A DNA stretch of 64,000 nucleotides from Streptomyces aidingensis (GCF_900112355.1 NZ_FOLM01000010.1:169733-233732); one strand, 5' to 3'. Numbered from the stretch's first letter, positions 17,120 to 28,546 are shown. The notes: generated by a model not told the origin, from the sequence alone. Numbers and translations are program-made.

Positions 17120-18136
17120 ATGGCACAGACAGCTCAGAGCGCGGGGACGCACACGGTCACCCCGGGCGATCCCCGCCCCCCGGCCGACAGCGATGCGGCA
17201 CAGGGCCTGGACATCAAGGCCCGCACGCAGAGCCAGCTCATCCTGCGTCGGTTCCTGCGGCACAAGGGCGCGGTGGCGGGCATGCTCCTGCTCGGCTTCG
17301 TGGTGGTGCTCTCCATCAGCTCCATCGGGCTGGGTCCGATCCCCGGCTGGTGGGACAAGAACTACGTCAACTCCGCCGACCTGGTGAACCGGGGCCGGCC
17401 CACCCTCTCCGTGGTGCCGGAGTTCCTCGGCGGCGGCGGCATGCACCTGGGCGAACATCCCTTCGGCCAGGACAACATCGGCCGCGACTACTTCGCCCTG
17501 ACCATGCGCGGCACCCAGATTTCGCTGCTGATCGCCTTCATCACGGGCGTCGTGGCCACCGTCACCGGCACCCTGATCGGAGCGGCGGCCGGCTTCTTCC
17601 GGGGCCGGCTGGAGTCGGTGCTGATGCGCATCACCGACGTGATGATCACCATCCCCACCATCCTGTTCGCCGCCATGGTGGCCGTGATGTGGGGCAACAA
17701 GGGCGTGGCGGTGCTGGGCCTGGTGCTCGGGCTGGTGACCTGGACCCAGGTGGCCCGGCTGGTGCGCGGCGAGGTGCTGTCCATCCGGGAGAAGGAGTTC
17801 ATCGAGGCCGCCCGCTCGGTGGGCACCTCGGCGGCCCGGATCATCGTCAAGCACATCCTGCCGAACGTGATCGGCATCATCATCGTCTCGGTGACGCTGG
17901 CGATCTCGGCGGCGGTGCTGCTGGAGTCCGCGCTGTCCTTCCTCGGCATGGGCGTGCAGCCGCCCGACACCTCGCTGGGCCGGATCATCAACGAGTACCG
18001 GACCGCCATGGTGACCCGGCCCTGGCTGTTCTACTGGCCCGGCATCTTCATCATCGCCATCGCCCTGTCGGTGAACTTCATCGGCGACGGGCTGCGGGAC
18101 GCCTTCGACCCCCGACAGAACAGGGTGCGTGACTGA
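17120..18136 (+). CDS. ABC transporter permease (DppC/OppC type)
   Basis: A 338-residue second permease. After a hydrophilic N-terminus it shows the OppC N-domain (LRRFLRHKGAVAGMLLLGF) and the permease core with FGQDNIGRDYFALTMRGTQISLLIA and the EAA loop EFIEAARSVGTSAARIIVKHILPNVIG, ending LSVNFIGDGLRDAFDPR. ATG 17120 follows TAGGAGGAG. Its stop shares one base with the next start (TGATG), so translation is coupled. Normal length. Confidence 0.93.
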   Translation: MAQTAQSAGTHTVTPGDPRPPADSDAAQGLDIKARTQSQLILRRFLRHKGAVAGMLLLGFVVVLSISSIGLGPIPGWWDKNYVNSADLVNRGRPTLSVVPEFLGGGGMHLGEHPFGQDNIGRDYFALTMRGTQISLLIAFITGVVATVTGTLIGAAAGFFRGRLESVLMRITDVMITIPTILFAAMVAVMWGNKGVAVLGLVLGLVTWTQVARLVRGEVLSIREKEFIEAARSVGTSAARIIVKHILPNVIGIIIVSVTLAISAAVLLESALSFLGMGVQPPDTSLGRIINEYRTAMVTRPWLFYWPGIFIIAIALSVNFIGDGLRDAFDPRQNRVRD

Positions 18137-19374
18137 TGGGCATCACACCACCACCACTGGACACCACGGCGCCGGACATCCACGGCGAGCCCGACGGCAT
18201 GCTGCACGGCGGCGCCGAGGAGGTGCACACCGCCTACACCCTGGCGGACTCCAAGCCTCCGCTGGACGAGGAGGTGCTCAAGGTCGAGAACCTCACCGTC
18301 GAGTTCCCCACCGACGACGGCCTGGTCAAGGCGGTGCGCGGGGTGGACTACACGCTGCGCGCCCGTGAGGTGCTGGGCATCGTCGGCGAGTCCGGCTCCG
18401 GCAAGTCCGTCTCCTCCATGGCGATCATGGGCCTGCTGCCCAAGAACGCCCGGATCCGCGGCCGGATCCTGTTCCGGGGCAAGGACATCCTGGCCATGCG
18501 CGCCAAGGAGCAGCGGGCGCTGCGCGGCGAGAAGATCGCGATGATCTTCCAGGACCCGATGACCTCGCTCAACCCGGTGCACACGGTCGGCGACCAGCTC
18601 GCCGAGGCGGTACTGGCGCACCATCTGGTGCCCCGCAGGCAGGCGCTGGCCAAGGCCAGGCACATGCTGGACCTGGTCGGCATCCCGCAGGCGGAGCGGC
18701 GGCTGCGGGCCTATCCGCACGAGTTCTCCGGCGGCATGCGGCAGCGGGTGATGATCGCCATGGCGATCATCAACGACCCGGACGTGATCATCGCGGACGA
18801 GCCCACCACGGCGCTGGACGTGACCGTGCAGGCGCAGATCCTGGAGAAGCTGCTGGAGGTCAAGGACGAGGTCAACGCGGCGATCCTGATGATCACCCAC
18901 GACCTCGGGGTGATCGCCGGCATGGCCCACCGCACGCTGGTGATGTATGCCGGCAAGCCCGTGGAGGTCGGCTCCACCGACGACGTGTTCTACACGCCGC
19001 GGATGCCGTACACGGCCGGTCTGCTCGGCTCCGTGCCGTCGCTGGAGGGCGAGGGCGAGGAGCGGCTGCGGCCGATCGTGGGCACCCCGCCGTCGCTGAT
19101 CCGGCTGCCGGCGGGCTGCCCGTTCTCGCCGCGCTGCCCGCTGGCGACCGCCGAGTGCCGGGAGAGCGAGCCGGCGCTGGAGGCCGCCGGTGACAGCCAC
19201 TGGGCCGCCTGTCACCACAGCGACCGGCTCGCCGCGGCGGACGACCCCACCGCGTTCTTCCGCGCCGACGGCGAGCCCGCCGCCGCGGGGGAGGCGGAGC
19301 CGGCGGACGGCGTTCCGGCCCGGCAGACGGTCACGACCACGGAAGGCACCACGGAAAGCGAGGAGGGGCAATGA
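18136..19374 (+). CDS. ABC transporter ATP-binding protein (DppD/OppD type)
   Basis: A 412-residue ATPase. Walker A GESGSGKS at about residue 92, Q-loop FQDPMTSLNP, signature LSGGM-like FSGGMRQRVMIAMAI, Walker B VIIADEPTTALDVT and H-loop ITHDLG are all present, then the oligopeptide-ABC C-terminal domain with the cysteine motif LPAGCPFSPRCPLATAEC that often binds an Fe-S cluster. The extra C-terminal tail is low complexity. The stop overlaps the next ATG by 4 bases (ATGA). Confidence 0.94.
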   Translation: MGITPPPLDTTAPDIHGEPDGMLHGGAEEVHTAYTLADSKPPLDEEVLKVENLTVEFPTDDGLVKAVRGVDYTLRAREVLGIVGESGSGKSVSSMAIMGLLPKNARIRGRILFRGKDILAMRAKEQRALRGEKIAMIFQDPMTSLNPVHTVGDQLAEAVLAHHLVPRRQALAKARHMLDLVGIPQAERRLRAYPHEFSGGMRQRVMIAMAIINDPDVIIADEPTTALDVTVQAQILEKLLEVKDEVNAAILMITHDLGVIAGMAHRTLVMYAGKPVEVGSTDDVFYTPRMPYTAGLLGSVPSLEGEGEERLRPIVGTPPSLIRLPAGCPFSPRCPLATAECRESEPALEAAGDSHWAACHHSDRLAAADDPTAFFRADGEPAAAGEAEPADGVPARQTVTTTEGTTESEEGQ

Positions 19375-20438
19375 CAGCGGACCTGTCCAAGGCCCCGGAG
19401 AACACCCCGGCCACGGCCACGGCCACCGCCACCGGGAACGGCGGGGAACGCGAACCGCTGCTGAAGGTCACCGACCTGGTGGTGAACTTCCCGATCCGCG
19501 GCTCCGGCCTGCTGCGCCGCCTCGTCGGCCAGGTGCAGGCGGTCAGCGGCGTCAGCCTGAGCGTGGACAGCGGCCAGACCCTCGGCGTGGTCGGCGAGTC
19601 CGGCTGCGGCAAGTCCACCACCGGGCGGGCCATTCTCCAGCTCATCCAGCCGACCGCCGGATCGGTGCGGTTCGACGGCCAGGAGATCACCGGCCTGGAC
19701 CGCCGTGCCATGCAGCGGGTGCGGCGCAACGCGGGCATGGTGTTCCAGGACCCGATGGCCTCCCTCAACCCCAAGCTGCCGGTGAACGACATCGTCGCCG
19801 AGCCGCTGAAGGTGCAGGGACGCTGGCGCGACGGCGGCAAGGCGCGGGTCGCGGAGCTGCTGCGGATGGTCGGGCTCGGCCCCGAGCACGGCAACCGCTA
19901 TCCGCACGAGTTCTCCGGCGGGCAGCGGCAGCGCATCGGCATCGCCCGGGCGCTGGCGCTGGAGCCCAAGCTGCTGGTGCTGGACGAGCCGGTCTCGGCG
20001 CTGGACGTGTCCGTCCAGGCGGGTGTGGTGAACCTGCTGGAGGACCTCCAGGACAAGCTGGGCCTGGCGTACTTCTTCATCGCGCACGACCTGTCCGTGG
20101 TCCGCCACATCTCGGACCGGGTCGCGGTGATGTATCTGGGCAAGGTGGTGGAAACCGGCTCGCACGACGACGTCTACGAGCGGCCCTCTCACCCCTACAC
20201 CCAGGCCCTGCTGTCCGCGGCACCGCTTGCGGACCCCAAGAAAGAACGGCAGCGCAGGCGGACGGTGCTGACGGGCGACGTACCCAGCCCGATCGACCCG
20301 CCGAGCGGCTGCCGTTTCCGGACGCGCTGCTGGAAGGCCCAGGAGATCTGTGCCACCGAGGAGCCGGCACTGGTGGACCGGGGATCGGGCCACCCGGTCG
20401 CCTGCCACTTCGCGGAGGCCGACACCAAGATCCTCTGA
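19371..20438 (+). CDS. ABC transporter ATP-binding protein (DppF/OppF type)
   Basis: A 355-residue second ATPase. Walker A GESGCGKST, Q-loop FQDPMASLNPKLPV, signature EFSGGQRQRIGIARALAL, Walker B LLVLDEPVSALDVS and H-loop IAHDLSVVRH are intact, and the C-terminal cysteine cluster reads PPSGCRFRTRCWKAQEIC. It completes the importer (binding protein, two permeases, two ATPases), a full family-5 peptide uptake system. It ends just before a strong terminator. Confidence 0.94.
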   Translation: MTADLSKAPENTPATATATATGNGGEREPLLKVTDLVVNFPIRGSGLLRRLVGQVQAVSGVSLSVDSGQTLGVVGESGCGKSTTGRAILQLIQPTAGSVRFDGQEITGLDRRAMQRVRRNAGMVFQDPMASLNPKLPVNDIVAEPLKVQGRWRDGGKARVAELLRMVGLGPEHGNRYPHEFSGGQRQRIGIARALALEPKLLVLDEPVSALDVSVQAGVVNLLEDLQDKLGLAYFFIAHDLSVVRHISDRVAVMYLGKVVETGSHDDVYERPSHPYTQALLSAAPLADPKKERQRRRTVLTGDVPSPIDPPSGCRFRTRCWKAQEICATEEPALVDRGSGHPVACHFAEADTKIL

Positions 20439-20451
20439 CGCCGGAGCGCGG

Positions 20452-20498
20452 CGCGAGGGACCCCGGGTTACGTCACAACGGCCCGGGGTCTCCTCGCG
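20452..20498. terminator. Bidirectional terminator between importer operon and ybjN-like gene
   Basis: A stem of 16 base pairs with one bulged T (CGCGAGGGACCCCGGG against CCCGGGGTCTCCTCGCG) and a 14-base loop lies between two convergent genes. It can serve both transcripts. Confidence 0.8.
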
Positions 20499-20504
20499 TC
20501 CGGG

Positions 20505-21086
20505 CTACTGCCCGTTGTTCTCACCGGCCTCGCCGCCGGCCTCACCGGCCTCACCGCCGCTGTCGTCGGGGCGGACCGCCGAGTCGGCGTCCTTGGCCAG
20601 GCCGAGCTGTTCCACGGCCCACTTGTCGAACTCGATGGAGGCGCGGATCCAGCTCACCGCGGAGGCCAGGAAGTGGTCCAGCCACACTCCGGTGCCGATG
20701 ATCATCTGCACTTCGCCGATGAACCGGACCGTGCCGTCGTCATGCGTGTGGGTGTAGATCTTGGGCCACAGGGTGCGGCGGTTCCATTCGTTGGCCGTCT
20801 CCAGCAGGCGCGGGATGTCCTCCACGCCGTGCGGCCGGTCGTAGAAGGTCCGGACCGAGAAGACGCGCTGCTGCTCCTCGCCGCGGAACATGAAGTAGGT
20901 GCGGAACTTCTCCCACGGGGCGACCAGGTCGCCCTCCTTGTCCACCACGTACTTCAGCTTCATCTGGTCCAGCAGCCGCTTCACCAGCTCCTGGTCCGGG
21001 AGCACCGGGCGGGTCGGCTTCTTCGGCTGCTCGGGCTTCGGCTGCTGGCCCCCGAAGTTCGGAATCGAGGACGGGTCGATAGACAC
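20505..21086 (-). CDS. YbjN domain protein
   Basis: A 193-residue cytoplasmic protein with the YbjN/T3SS-chaperone-like domain: YVVDKEGDLVAPWEKFRTYFMFRGEEQQRVFSVRTFYDRP, then NEWNRRTLWPKIYTHT and IGTGVWLDHFLASAVSWI. The end is an acidic GGEAGEAGGEAGE tail. RBS AAGGGACC precedes ATG 21086. Found downstream of clpB on the same strand (122 bases from its stop). YbjN proteins are thought to affect motility or stress in enterics; the role here is unknown. Confidence 0.8.
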   Translation of the reverse strand: MSIDPSSIPNFGGQQPKPEQPKKPTRPVLPDQELVKRLLDQMKLKYVVDKEGDLVAPWEKFRTYFMFRGEEQQRVFSVRTFYDRPHGVEDIPRLLETANEWNRRTLWPKIYTHTHDDGTVRFIGEVQMIIGTGVWLDHFLASAVSWIRASIEFDKWAVEQLGLAKDADSAVRPDDSGGEAGEAGGEAGENNGQ

Positions 21087-21207
21087 AGGAAGGTCCCTTC
21101 ATACGGGTAGATCTCCATCCTCCCCCATCCCCCCTTCCGCCCGAAACCGCAGCGGGGCGCCCGGGACATCGCCCCGGAGCGCCCCGCGCGCCGCCCGCCG
21201 GGCGCGG

Positions 21208-23826
<2,619 letters not shown>

Positions 23827-23929
23827 TTGCGGTATCTCCTCCTGGCCGATCCTGACCGCAGCGTCCCTCGGGGACGGCCCGGCAGTCCATCCGCCCCGCC
23901 TGGACCCTGCCTGGCTTACCCTCCACAAA

Positions 23930-23950
23930 CCTGAGTCTAACTCACTCAAG
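23930..23950. promoter_or_regulatory. HAIR operator (HspR site) upstream of clpB
   Basis: CCTGAGT-N7-ACTCAAG matches the HspR-associated inverted repeat CTTGAGT-N7-ACTCAAG in 13 of 14 arm positions. It lies between clpB (minus) and the small plus-strand gene at 24071, so HspR could affect both. The first half-site deviates at one base. Confidence 0.85.
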
Positions 23951-24070
23951 CCGGTTTCCCGTCAGCCCGCCTCCCCGGTCACGCCACCTCCGGGTGAACT
24001 CTCCCGAAGATCGTTCCGGCTACATGCAGCCCGCTGGGCACACTGGCTTCCTCACACCCGAGGAGGCACC

Positions 24071-24265
24071 ATGCCTGTCACGGCCGCGCACCAGTCGGCG
24101 TCGGACTCATCGGCGCAGTCGGCAGACCGCCTCAAGACCTTCCTCGCCCTGTTCAGCTCCCCCCGGAGGACGGGATACGCGGCCGAGTACCGGGTCCCCT
24201 TCGGCAAGCCGCTGCCGCTGCCCGAGCCCTTCGGCTTCGACCTGGAGACCTCCGACTTCCTCTGA
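24071..24265 (+). CDS. Short ORF resembling N- and C-terminal ends of a Uma2-family protein
   Basis: A 64-residue frame with a very good RBS (GAGGAGG, ATG 24071). The C-terminus YRVPFGKPLPLPEPFGFDL is like the last strand of Uma2/DUF820 endonuclease-fold proteins (pattern LPEPFGxxLxT), and the start MPVTAAHQSASDSSAQSADRL resembles their N-termini, but the roughly 130-residue nuclease core is missing. It may be a remnant with an in-frame internal deletion, or a real small protein. Whether it is expressed is uncertain. Confidence 0.45.
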   Translation: MPVTAAHQSASDSSAQSADRLKTFLALFSSPRRTGYAAEYRVPFGKPLPLPEPFGFDLETSDFL

Positions 24266-24453
24266 TGCGCTGATGGCACCCGCGGCCGATCCCCTGCACC
24301 CCGCGCCCCCGACCCCGGCCGCGTGCTGATCCGCATCACCCTCACCCGCGCCCTGGGCAACGCCTGACAGCCGCGGGACGGTGCGGCGGTGCGCGAGGAT
24401 GAACGCGGACCGGGTGGCCGGCCCGCGACCACGGACGAGAGGGGACCAGCGCC

Positions 24454-24771
24454 ATGACCGGTACAGCCGGAGCGGAGAGCGCCGCCGAGAACGCGGAGAG
24501 CGCGGCGCACCGGGTGCGCATCGAGTACTGCACGCGGTGCCGCTGGCTGCCCCGGGCATCCTGGCTGGCCCAGGAACTGCTCAGCACCTTCGAGGCGGAG
24601 CTGGCGGAGGTGGCCCTGGCCCCCGGCACCGGCGGCGTGTTCCGCGTCCTGGTCAACGGCGAGGTGGTGTGGGACCGGCGCGACCAGGGCTTTCCCGAGC
24701 CGACCGTCGTCAAGCGCCTGATCCGCGACCGGGTCGCCCCGGGCCGCCCCCTCGGCCACTCCGAGGCATGA
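24454..24771 (+). CDS. SelT/SelW/SelH (Rdx) family thioredoxin-fold protein
   Basis: A 105-residue protein with the redox-like motif YCTRCRWLPRA (CxxC at about residues 26-29) followed by AQELLSTFEAELAEVAL and VLVNGEVVWDRRDQGFPEPTVVKRLIRD, the standard Rdx/SelW pattern. The selenocysteine of animal SelW is Cys here. GAGGGGA precedes ATG 24454. Probably a small thiol redox protein of the cytoplasm. Convergent with the PIN gene. Confidence 0.85.
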   Translation: MTGTAGAESAAENAESAAHRVRIEYCTRCRWLPRASWLAQELLSTFEAELAEVALAPGTGGVFRVLVNGEVVWDRRDQGFPEPTVVKRLIRDRVAPGRPLGHSEA

Positions 24772-24837
24772 CCGCCGACGGCCCCGCCCCTGCGGCCGGC
24801 AGCACGGCGAACGCACCGGGCCGCGCGTTGGCCGCAC

Positions 24838-25272
24838 TCACAGGTCGTCAGGAAGCAGCCGGAAAGCCAGCGGCCCGGACAGCGGACGCAGGGTGCGGAA
24901 GTCCTTGCGATCGAGTGTGAGAATCATGTCGGTGGCGTACTCCCGGGCCAGAGCCACCACTACCGCATCGCAGAGATCCAGCCGCAGCTCGCGGTAGCGC
25001 CGCTGTACCCGCCGAGCCTCCTGCAGCACCTCGAGCCCGGCATCCGCCAGGGCGTACCTGCCCCTGCGGACCTCGCCGAGAAGGCGGTCGAGCAGGGTCC
25101 CGGACGCCTCCTTCCCCCAACGGCTGCCCACCAGGTGATCCAGCTCCGCGAGAACAGGCGGTGGGATCACCACCAGCCCCGCTGTGTCCATCACTCTCCG
25201 GGCACCGGTGTGATCGGCAGAGCTCCGGTCGACCGAGGCGATGATCCCTGAGGTGTCGGCGACCACGATCAC
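24838..25272 (-). CDS. PIN-domain ribonuclease toxin (VapC-like)
   Basis: A 144-residue PIN-domain protein. The four acidic positions are visible: VVADTSGIIA near residue 6, a Glu in PPPVLAELDHLV near 43, DLCDAVVVALA near 99 and the final LTLDRKDFRTL near 119. Such proteins are Mg-dependent RNases that cut tRNA or mRNA. It overlaps the antitoxin gene by 4 bases, in the usual antitoxin-then-toxin order, so it forms a VapBC-type module. Confidence 0.88.
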   Translation of the reverse strand: MIVVADTSGIIASVDRSSADHTGARRVMDTAGLVVIPPPVLAELDHLVGSRWGKEASGTLLDRLLGEVRRGRYALADAGLEVLQEARRVQRRYRELRLDLCDAVVVALAREYATDMILTLDRKDFRTLRPLSGPLAFRLLPDDL

Positions 25273-25526
25273 GACGCCCGGTCCTCTTCCCAGGCACCGA
25301 ATCCGCTGTCCCGCAGCATCTCGTCGGCCCGCTCGGCGAACGCGGGATCACCGCTCTCGAAGACCGGCAGATCCACGGGCTCGTCCCAGACCCGGTATCG
25401 CGCGATGGCGAGCCGCACTCCCTCACGCAGTATCTGCGCCTCACTGACCTTCTCCCGGGCAGCAGCGCGCTTGAGTTCGGCAAGATCGGCTTCGTCCAGA
25501 TACACCGTGGTCCGCTTCAGAGTCAT
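25269..25526 (-). CDS. Ribbon-helix-helix antitoxin (VapB/CopG-like)
   Basis: An 85-residue protein with an N-terminal ribbon-helix-helix (LKRTTVYLDEADLAELKRAA, then EKVSEAQILREGVRLAI) and a C-terminal acidic segment that likely fills the toxin active site (DPAFAERADEML). It starts at ATG 25526. It should bind DNA as a dimer and repress its own operon together with the PIN toxin. Confidence 0.85.
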   Translation of the reverse strand: MTLKRTTVYLDEADLAELKRAAAREKVSEAQILREGVRLAIARYRVWDEPVDLPVFESGDPAFAERADEMLRDSGFGAWEEDRAS

Positions 25527-25962
25527 GCGTATATGGTAGCCCTGCCATACATGCCGTCGCACGCAAGCACGTGACCCGGCGCTGCTGCCCCTTGCCCGCC
25601 CGGTCCCGCCATGGCGTCCTGCAATGTTCCGCGCGGGTCCGCGACCGCACCACCGGGGCCGTCGGCATCCTTCGGGCCGTCGCCCCCGACCTCCATGTGC
25701 GCGCGGGCCAGCGGTCAAGGTCCGCCGGGCCTGGCTGGCACCCGAAACCTGCGGCGTCGAGTGGACAGCATGTCCGGAGACATCGGACCCGTCGCGGAGC
25801 AGGAGCGGTAGGAATCTTTCCAACCGGAGTGTGAAACGGGGAAGTTGAAAGAAGCACACGCTCTGGGGCAGTCCCCGGTCACACGCTACGCTGTCTCGTC
25901 GGGGCGCACACCTGCTCGAACACCGCCAGGGGCTCGGGGCCGGGTTGGGAGGCTGTTTCCAC
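25527..25962. other. Intergenic region between VapBC and the four-gene cassette
   Basis: About 430 bases without a credible gene. It should carry the VapBC promoter at its left end and the promoter of the plus-strand cassette at its right end. The segment 25815-25860 (gaatctttccaaccggagtgtgaaacggggaagttg) is less G+C rich than the rest. Confidence 0.4.
25532..25549. promoter_or_regulatory. Inverted repeat, candidate VapB operator
   Basis: TATGG-N8-CCATA, a perfect 5-bp inverted repeat, lies 6 bases upstream of the antitoxin start codon. Ribbon-helix-helix antitoxins typically bind short palindromes in this place. Short arms make this a moderate call. Confidence 0.5.
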
Positions 25963-26778
25963 ATGGGGCGGGGACCGTGGGGTCGGTACGAGGACCGGAA
26001 CGAAGCCGCCATCGACTGGCTCAAGCTGCTTCTGGCACTGGTCACCGCAGCCTCGCTCACGGTCATCTACTTCCTGCTGCCGGATGGGGAGCGGGGCGGG
26101 CAGACGGCCGGATTCCTCAAGGACTTGTTCCCGAACCTCATCGCCGCACTGATCGTCTTCCCGGTGGTCTTCATCGTGCTGGGAACGGTCGGCCAGAGCA
26201 CGGAGGACCGGCTCGCTCGCACGGTCCGGCAGAGCATGGGATCGAGGGAAGCAGGCCGAAGGTTCACCGACGATGTGGCCGGAACCGCCGACTTCGTCCA
26301 TCAACTGGTGAGCGACAGCGTTTCGCGCCGCGTCGTGCACATCGAGATCCTGGCCTTCACCGGCGGCACCTTCACCACGGCGCTGCTCAGGGACCTGGTC
26401 CGGCGGAACCCCAACCGGCTGTCCATCACGCTGCGCACCATCGACTTCGCGCGAGCCGACAAGGAGCTCTTCCCGCGGCACTGGGAAGGGGAGCAGAGCG
26501 AGACGGTAGAACGGCTGCGGGCGCTCTGCGACGGCCGGGCCGGGCTGGAAATCTGGAAGTATCCCAGCTTCCCCTTCCTGCTCGGACTTGCCATCGACCG
26601 TACCCACCTGCTGATCGCCTTCCCCCGCTGGGACCACGAGACCGGGCGACTGGCGGATACGTCACTCGAATATCGGTACTACGAGCGGAATTCCTTATCC
26701 GAACATCTATTCGAGCTCTTTGAGAACTGGGCCCGCCAGCCCCGTCAGGAGCTCCTGCGCCCCCAGCAGCGGCCGTGA
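25963..26778 (+). CDS. Membrane-anchored protein of unknown function, first gene of cassette
   Basis: A 271-residue protein. ATG 25963 is taken because GGGAGG lies about 11 bases upstream; a TTG at 25945 is an alternative. Two membrane helices (LKLLLALVTAASLTVIYFLL at about 21-40 and NLIAALIVFPVVFIVLGTVG at about 58-77) precede a soluble domain of 190 residues with VVHIEILAFTGGTFTTALL, NRLSITLRTIDFA and HLLIAFPRWD. The alternation of strands resembles sensor-like or PLD-like folds, but no HKD motif is seen. I do not recognise the family. The stop overlaps the ROK gene by 4 bases (GTGA). Confidence 0.7.
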   Translation: MGRGPWGRYEDRNEAAIDWLKLLLALVTAASLTVIYFLLPDGERGGQTAGFLKDLFPNLIAALIVFPVVFIVLGTVGQSTEDRLARTVRQSMGSREAGRRFTDDVAGTADFVHQLVSDSVSRRVVHIEILAFTGGTFTTALLRDLVRRNPNRLSITLRTIDFARADKELFPRHWEGEQSETVERLRALCDGRAGLEIWKYPSFPFLLGLAIDRTHLLIAFPRWDHETGRLADTSLEYRYYERNSLSEHLFELFENWARQPRQELLRPQQRP

Positions 26779-27764
26779 TACCCGGCCCACGGCCCGCCAC
26801 GCGACCGAAGGAGGTGGTTGCCGCGATAGACGCCGGAAAAACGAAGTTCCTGGCAGGTGTATTCACTCCGGACGCGAACGAGCTCGAACGTTGTCGCATA
26901 CGCGTGACCACGCCCCGCGAAACGGTGGACGCGCTGCTGGCGTATCTTGACGGCATTTGCGAGCGATACTCTGTTGTGGCCATCGGCCTTGCCGTCTTCG
27001 GCCCGCTGGAGGTGAATCCTGGGCTCGGTGATTTCGGAGGAATCGTCGGCAGCTCCGAACCGCAGTGGTCGGGTGTCAATCTGCCGTCGATGCTTACCAC
27101 CCGCTTCCATGTACCCGTATTGTTCGATTTCGATGTCAATGCCGCCGCGATCGCCGAAGCGCGGAACATGACTCTCCCTGCCGAAGACTTCGTCTATCTG
27201 TCCATCGGGACCGGGATCGGCGGAACTTTCCACGGACCGCCAGGACGCACCGTGCCACGAACGGACCCGCCCCAGCTCGGGCACATGCATCTGCCGCGAG
27301 AACCGGACGACGGCTACCCCGGAAGCTGCCGGTTCCACGGTGCCTGCTTCCAGGGCCTCGCCTCAGGCCGTGCGCTGAGCGGCCGGTGGCAGAGGCCCAC
27401 CCACGAGCTGCCGGCCGGCCACCGGGCCTGGGACCTGGAGGCCCGGTACATCGCCCGCGCCTGTGCCAATCTCCTGTACTCCTGCTCTTTCACCACCGTC
27501 CGGATGGGAGCCGGCATATCCCAGATCCCGGGCCTCGTGGCCCGCGCCAACCACTACCTGAGGTTGTTCATGAACGGTTTCCCGGAAAACCTCTGGCGAG
27601 GCATAGCGGATCGGAACGTCATCGAAGTCGCCAGAACCGCGCCGCATTCCTCGCTGCTCGGAGCGGCGCTCCAGGCGATAGAAGGGACGGGGCTGGTGTT
27701 CCCGCCGGATCGCCCGGCGCCCGGACCGGCACCGTCACGCACCTCCTTTCGAATACCCAACTGA
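26775..27764 (+). CDS. ROK-family sugar kinase
   Basis: A 329-residue ROK protein without a DNA-binding domain, so a kinase rather than repressor. Visible: ATP-site loop AAIDAGKTKFLAG near residue 15-27, catalytic Asp in FDFDVNAAAIAEA near 115-127, GTGIGGTF phosphate loop, and the zinc-site residues in PQLGHMHLPR and CRFHGACFQGLASG, which are arranged as in fructokinase-type ROK enzymes. GTG 26775 overlaps the previous stop. Codons here are less G+C biased than in flanking genes, suggesting acquisition. The substrate is unknown; ROK kinases act on glucose, fructose, N-acetylmannosamine, kanosamine and others. Confidence 0.8.
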   Translation: MIPGPRPATRPKEVVAAIDAGKTKFLAGVFTPDANELERCRIRVTTPRETVDALLAYLDGICERYSVVAIGLAVFGPLEVNPGLGDFGGIVGSSEPQWSGVNLPSMLTTRFHVPVLFDFDVNAAAIAEARNMTLPAEDFVYLSIGTGIGGTFHGPPGRTVPRTDPPQLGHMHLPREPDDGYPGSCRFHGACFQGLASGRALSGRWQRPTHELPAGHRAWDLEARYIARACANLLYSCSFTTVRMGAGISQIPGLVARANHYLRLFMNGFPENLWRGIADRNVIEVARTAPHSSLLGAALQAIEGTGLVFPPDRPAPGPAPSRTSFRIPN

Positions 27765-27791
27765 CCACAGAGGAACAGAGGACGCCCGACA

Positions 27792-28544
27792 ATGAATACC
27801 TTGCGAGACCGACTCGGCAGCGAGACGCCCTTGATCGCCGTCAGTTTCCGGGACAGCGACAACGAAAGGCTGTCGAAGGAGGCCATGGGGGCCGGTGTGG
27901 ACGTCGCGGAACTGCGGATCGACAAGTTTTCACGGGCCGATACCGGCCATGTGCTGGCGCAGGTGAAGCTGTTCCGCGAACTGGCCACCCTGGCCACCAT
28001 CCGCTCACGGGAGGAGGGCGGGCACTGGGACGGCGCCGAGGAAGAGCGGCTGGAACTCTTCCGCACGGTGGCTCCCGTGGTGGACGCCGTGGACATCGAA
28101 CTGTCCTCGCGGGGGATTCTGCCCGAGGTGATCGCCACGGCCAGGGAGAACGACACCGTCGCCGTGGTTTCCTACCACAACTTCGAGGCCACACCGGGCC
28201 GCCAGGAACTCGAGGCGGTCGTGCGCGACGCGGCCCGGGCCGGCGCGGACGTCGTCAAGATCTCGACCATGGTGGCCTCCGGAGCGGACCTGCGGAGGCT
28301 GGCCTCGCTACTGGTCGCCAGAGAGGACGGCCCGGAACTCATTGTGATCGCCATGGGTGCGCTGGGTGCCGTCTCACGCGTGTTCTTCCCGGCGCTGGGC
28401 TCCCGGCTCACCTACTCGTTCATCGGCAGCAGCTTCGCCCCGGGACAGCTCGACTTCCATGAGACATTCCATCTGCTTCGCCAGTTTTATCCGGACTTCA
28501 ATCAGCGGAAGATCAACGAGCTGAGTCTCTTCGAGGCCGTGTAA
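27792..28544 (+). CDS. aroD: Type I 3-dehydroquinate dehydratase
   Basis: A 250-residue class I aldolase-fold enzyme that dehydrates 3-dehydroquinate to 3-dehydroshikimate through a lysine Schiff base. All key residues are visible: Glu40 and Arg42 (AELRID), TIRSREEGG, general base His129 (SYHNFEATP), Schiff-base Lys156 (DVVKISTM), Arg196 (AVSRVFF) and Gln219 (APGQL). The His-Lys spacing of 27 equals that of the Salmonella enzyme. Streptomycetes normally use the unrelated type II enzyme for the shikimate pathway, so this copy is likely for a special or catabolic route. 27 bases after the ROK gene, 2 before the next. Confidence 0.92.
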   Translation: MNTLRDRLGSETPLIAVSFRDSDNERLSKEAMGAGVDVAELRIDKFSRADTGHVLAQVKLFRELATLATIRSREEGGHWDGAEEERLELFRTVAPVVDAVDIELSSRGILPEVIATARENDTVAVVSYHNFEATPGRQELEAVVRDAARAGADVVKISTMVASGADLRRLASLLVAREDGPELIVIAMGALGAVSRVFFPALGSRLTYSFIGSSFAPGQLDFHETFHLLRQFYPDFNQRKINELSLFEAV

Positions 28545-28546
28545 GC

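Noticed and set aside
15458..17854. Open frame of 798 codons opposite the permease genes
   Set aside because: It is His/Gly/Asp-rich antisense composition without any motif, covering two clear permeases on the other strand.
26775..27764. ROK protein as a transcriptional repressor (NagC/XylR type)
   Set aside because: No N-terminal winged helix is present; the protein begins directly with the ATP-site loop.
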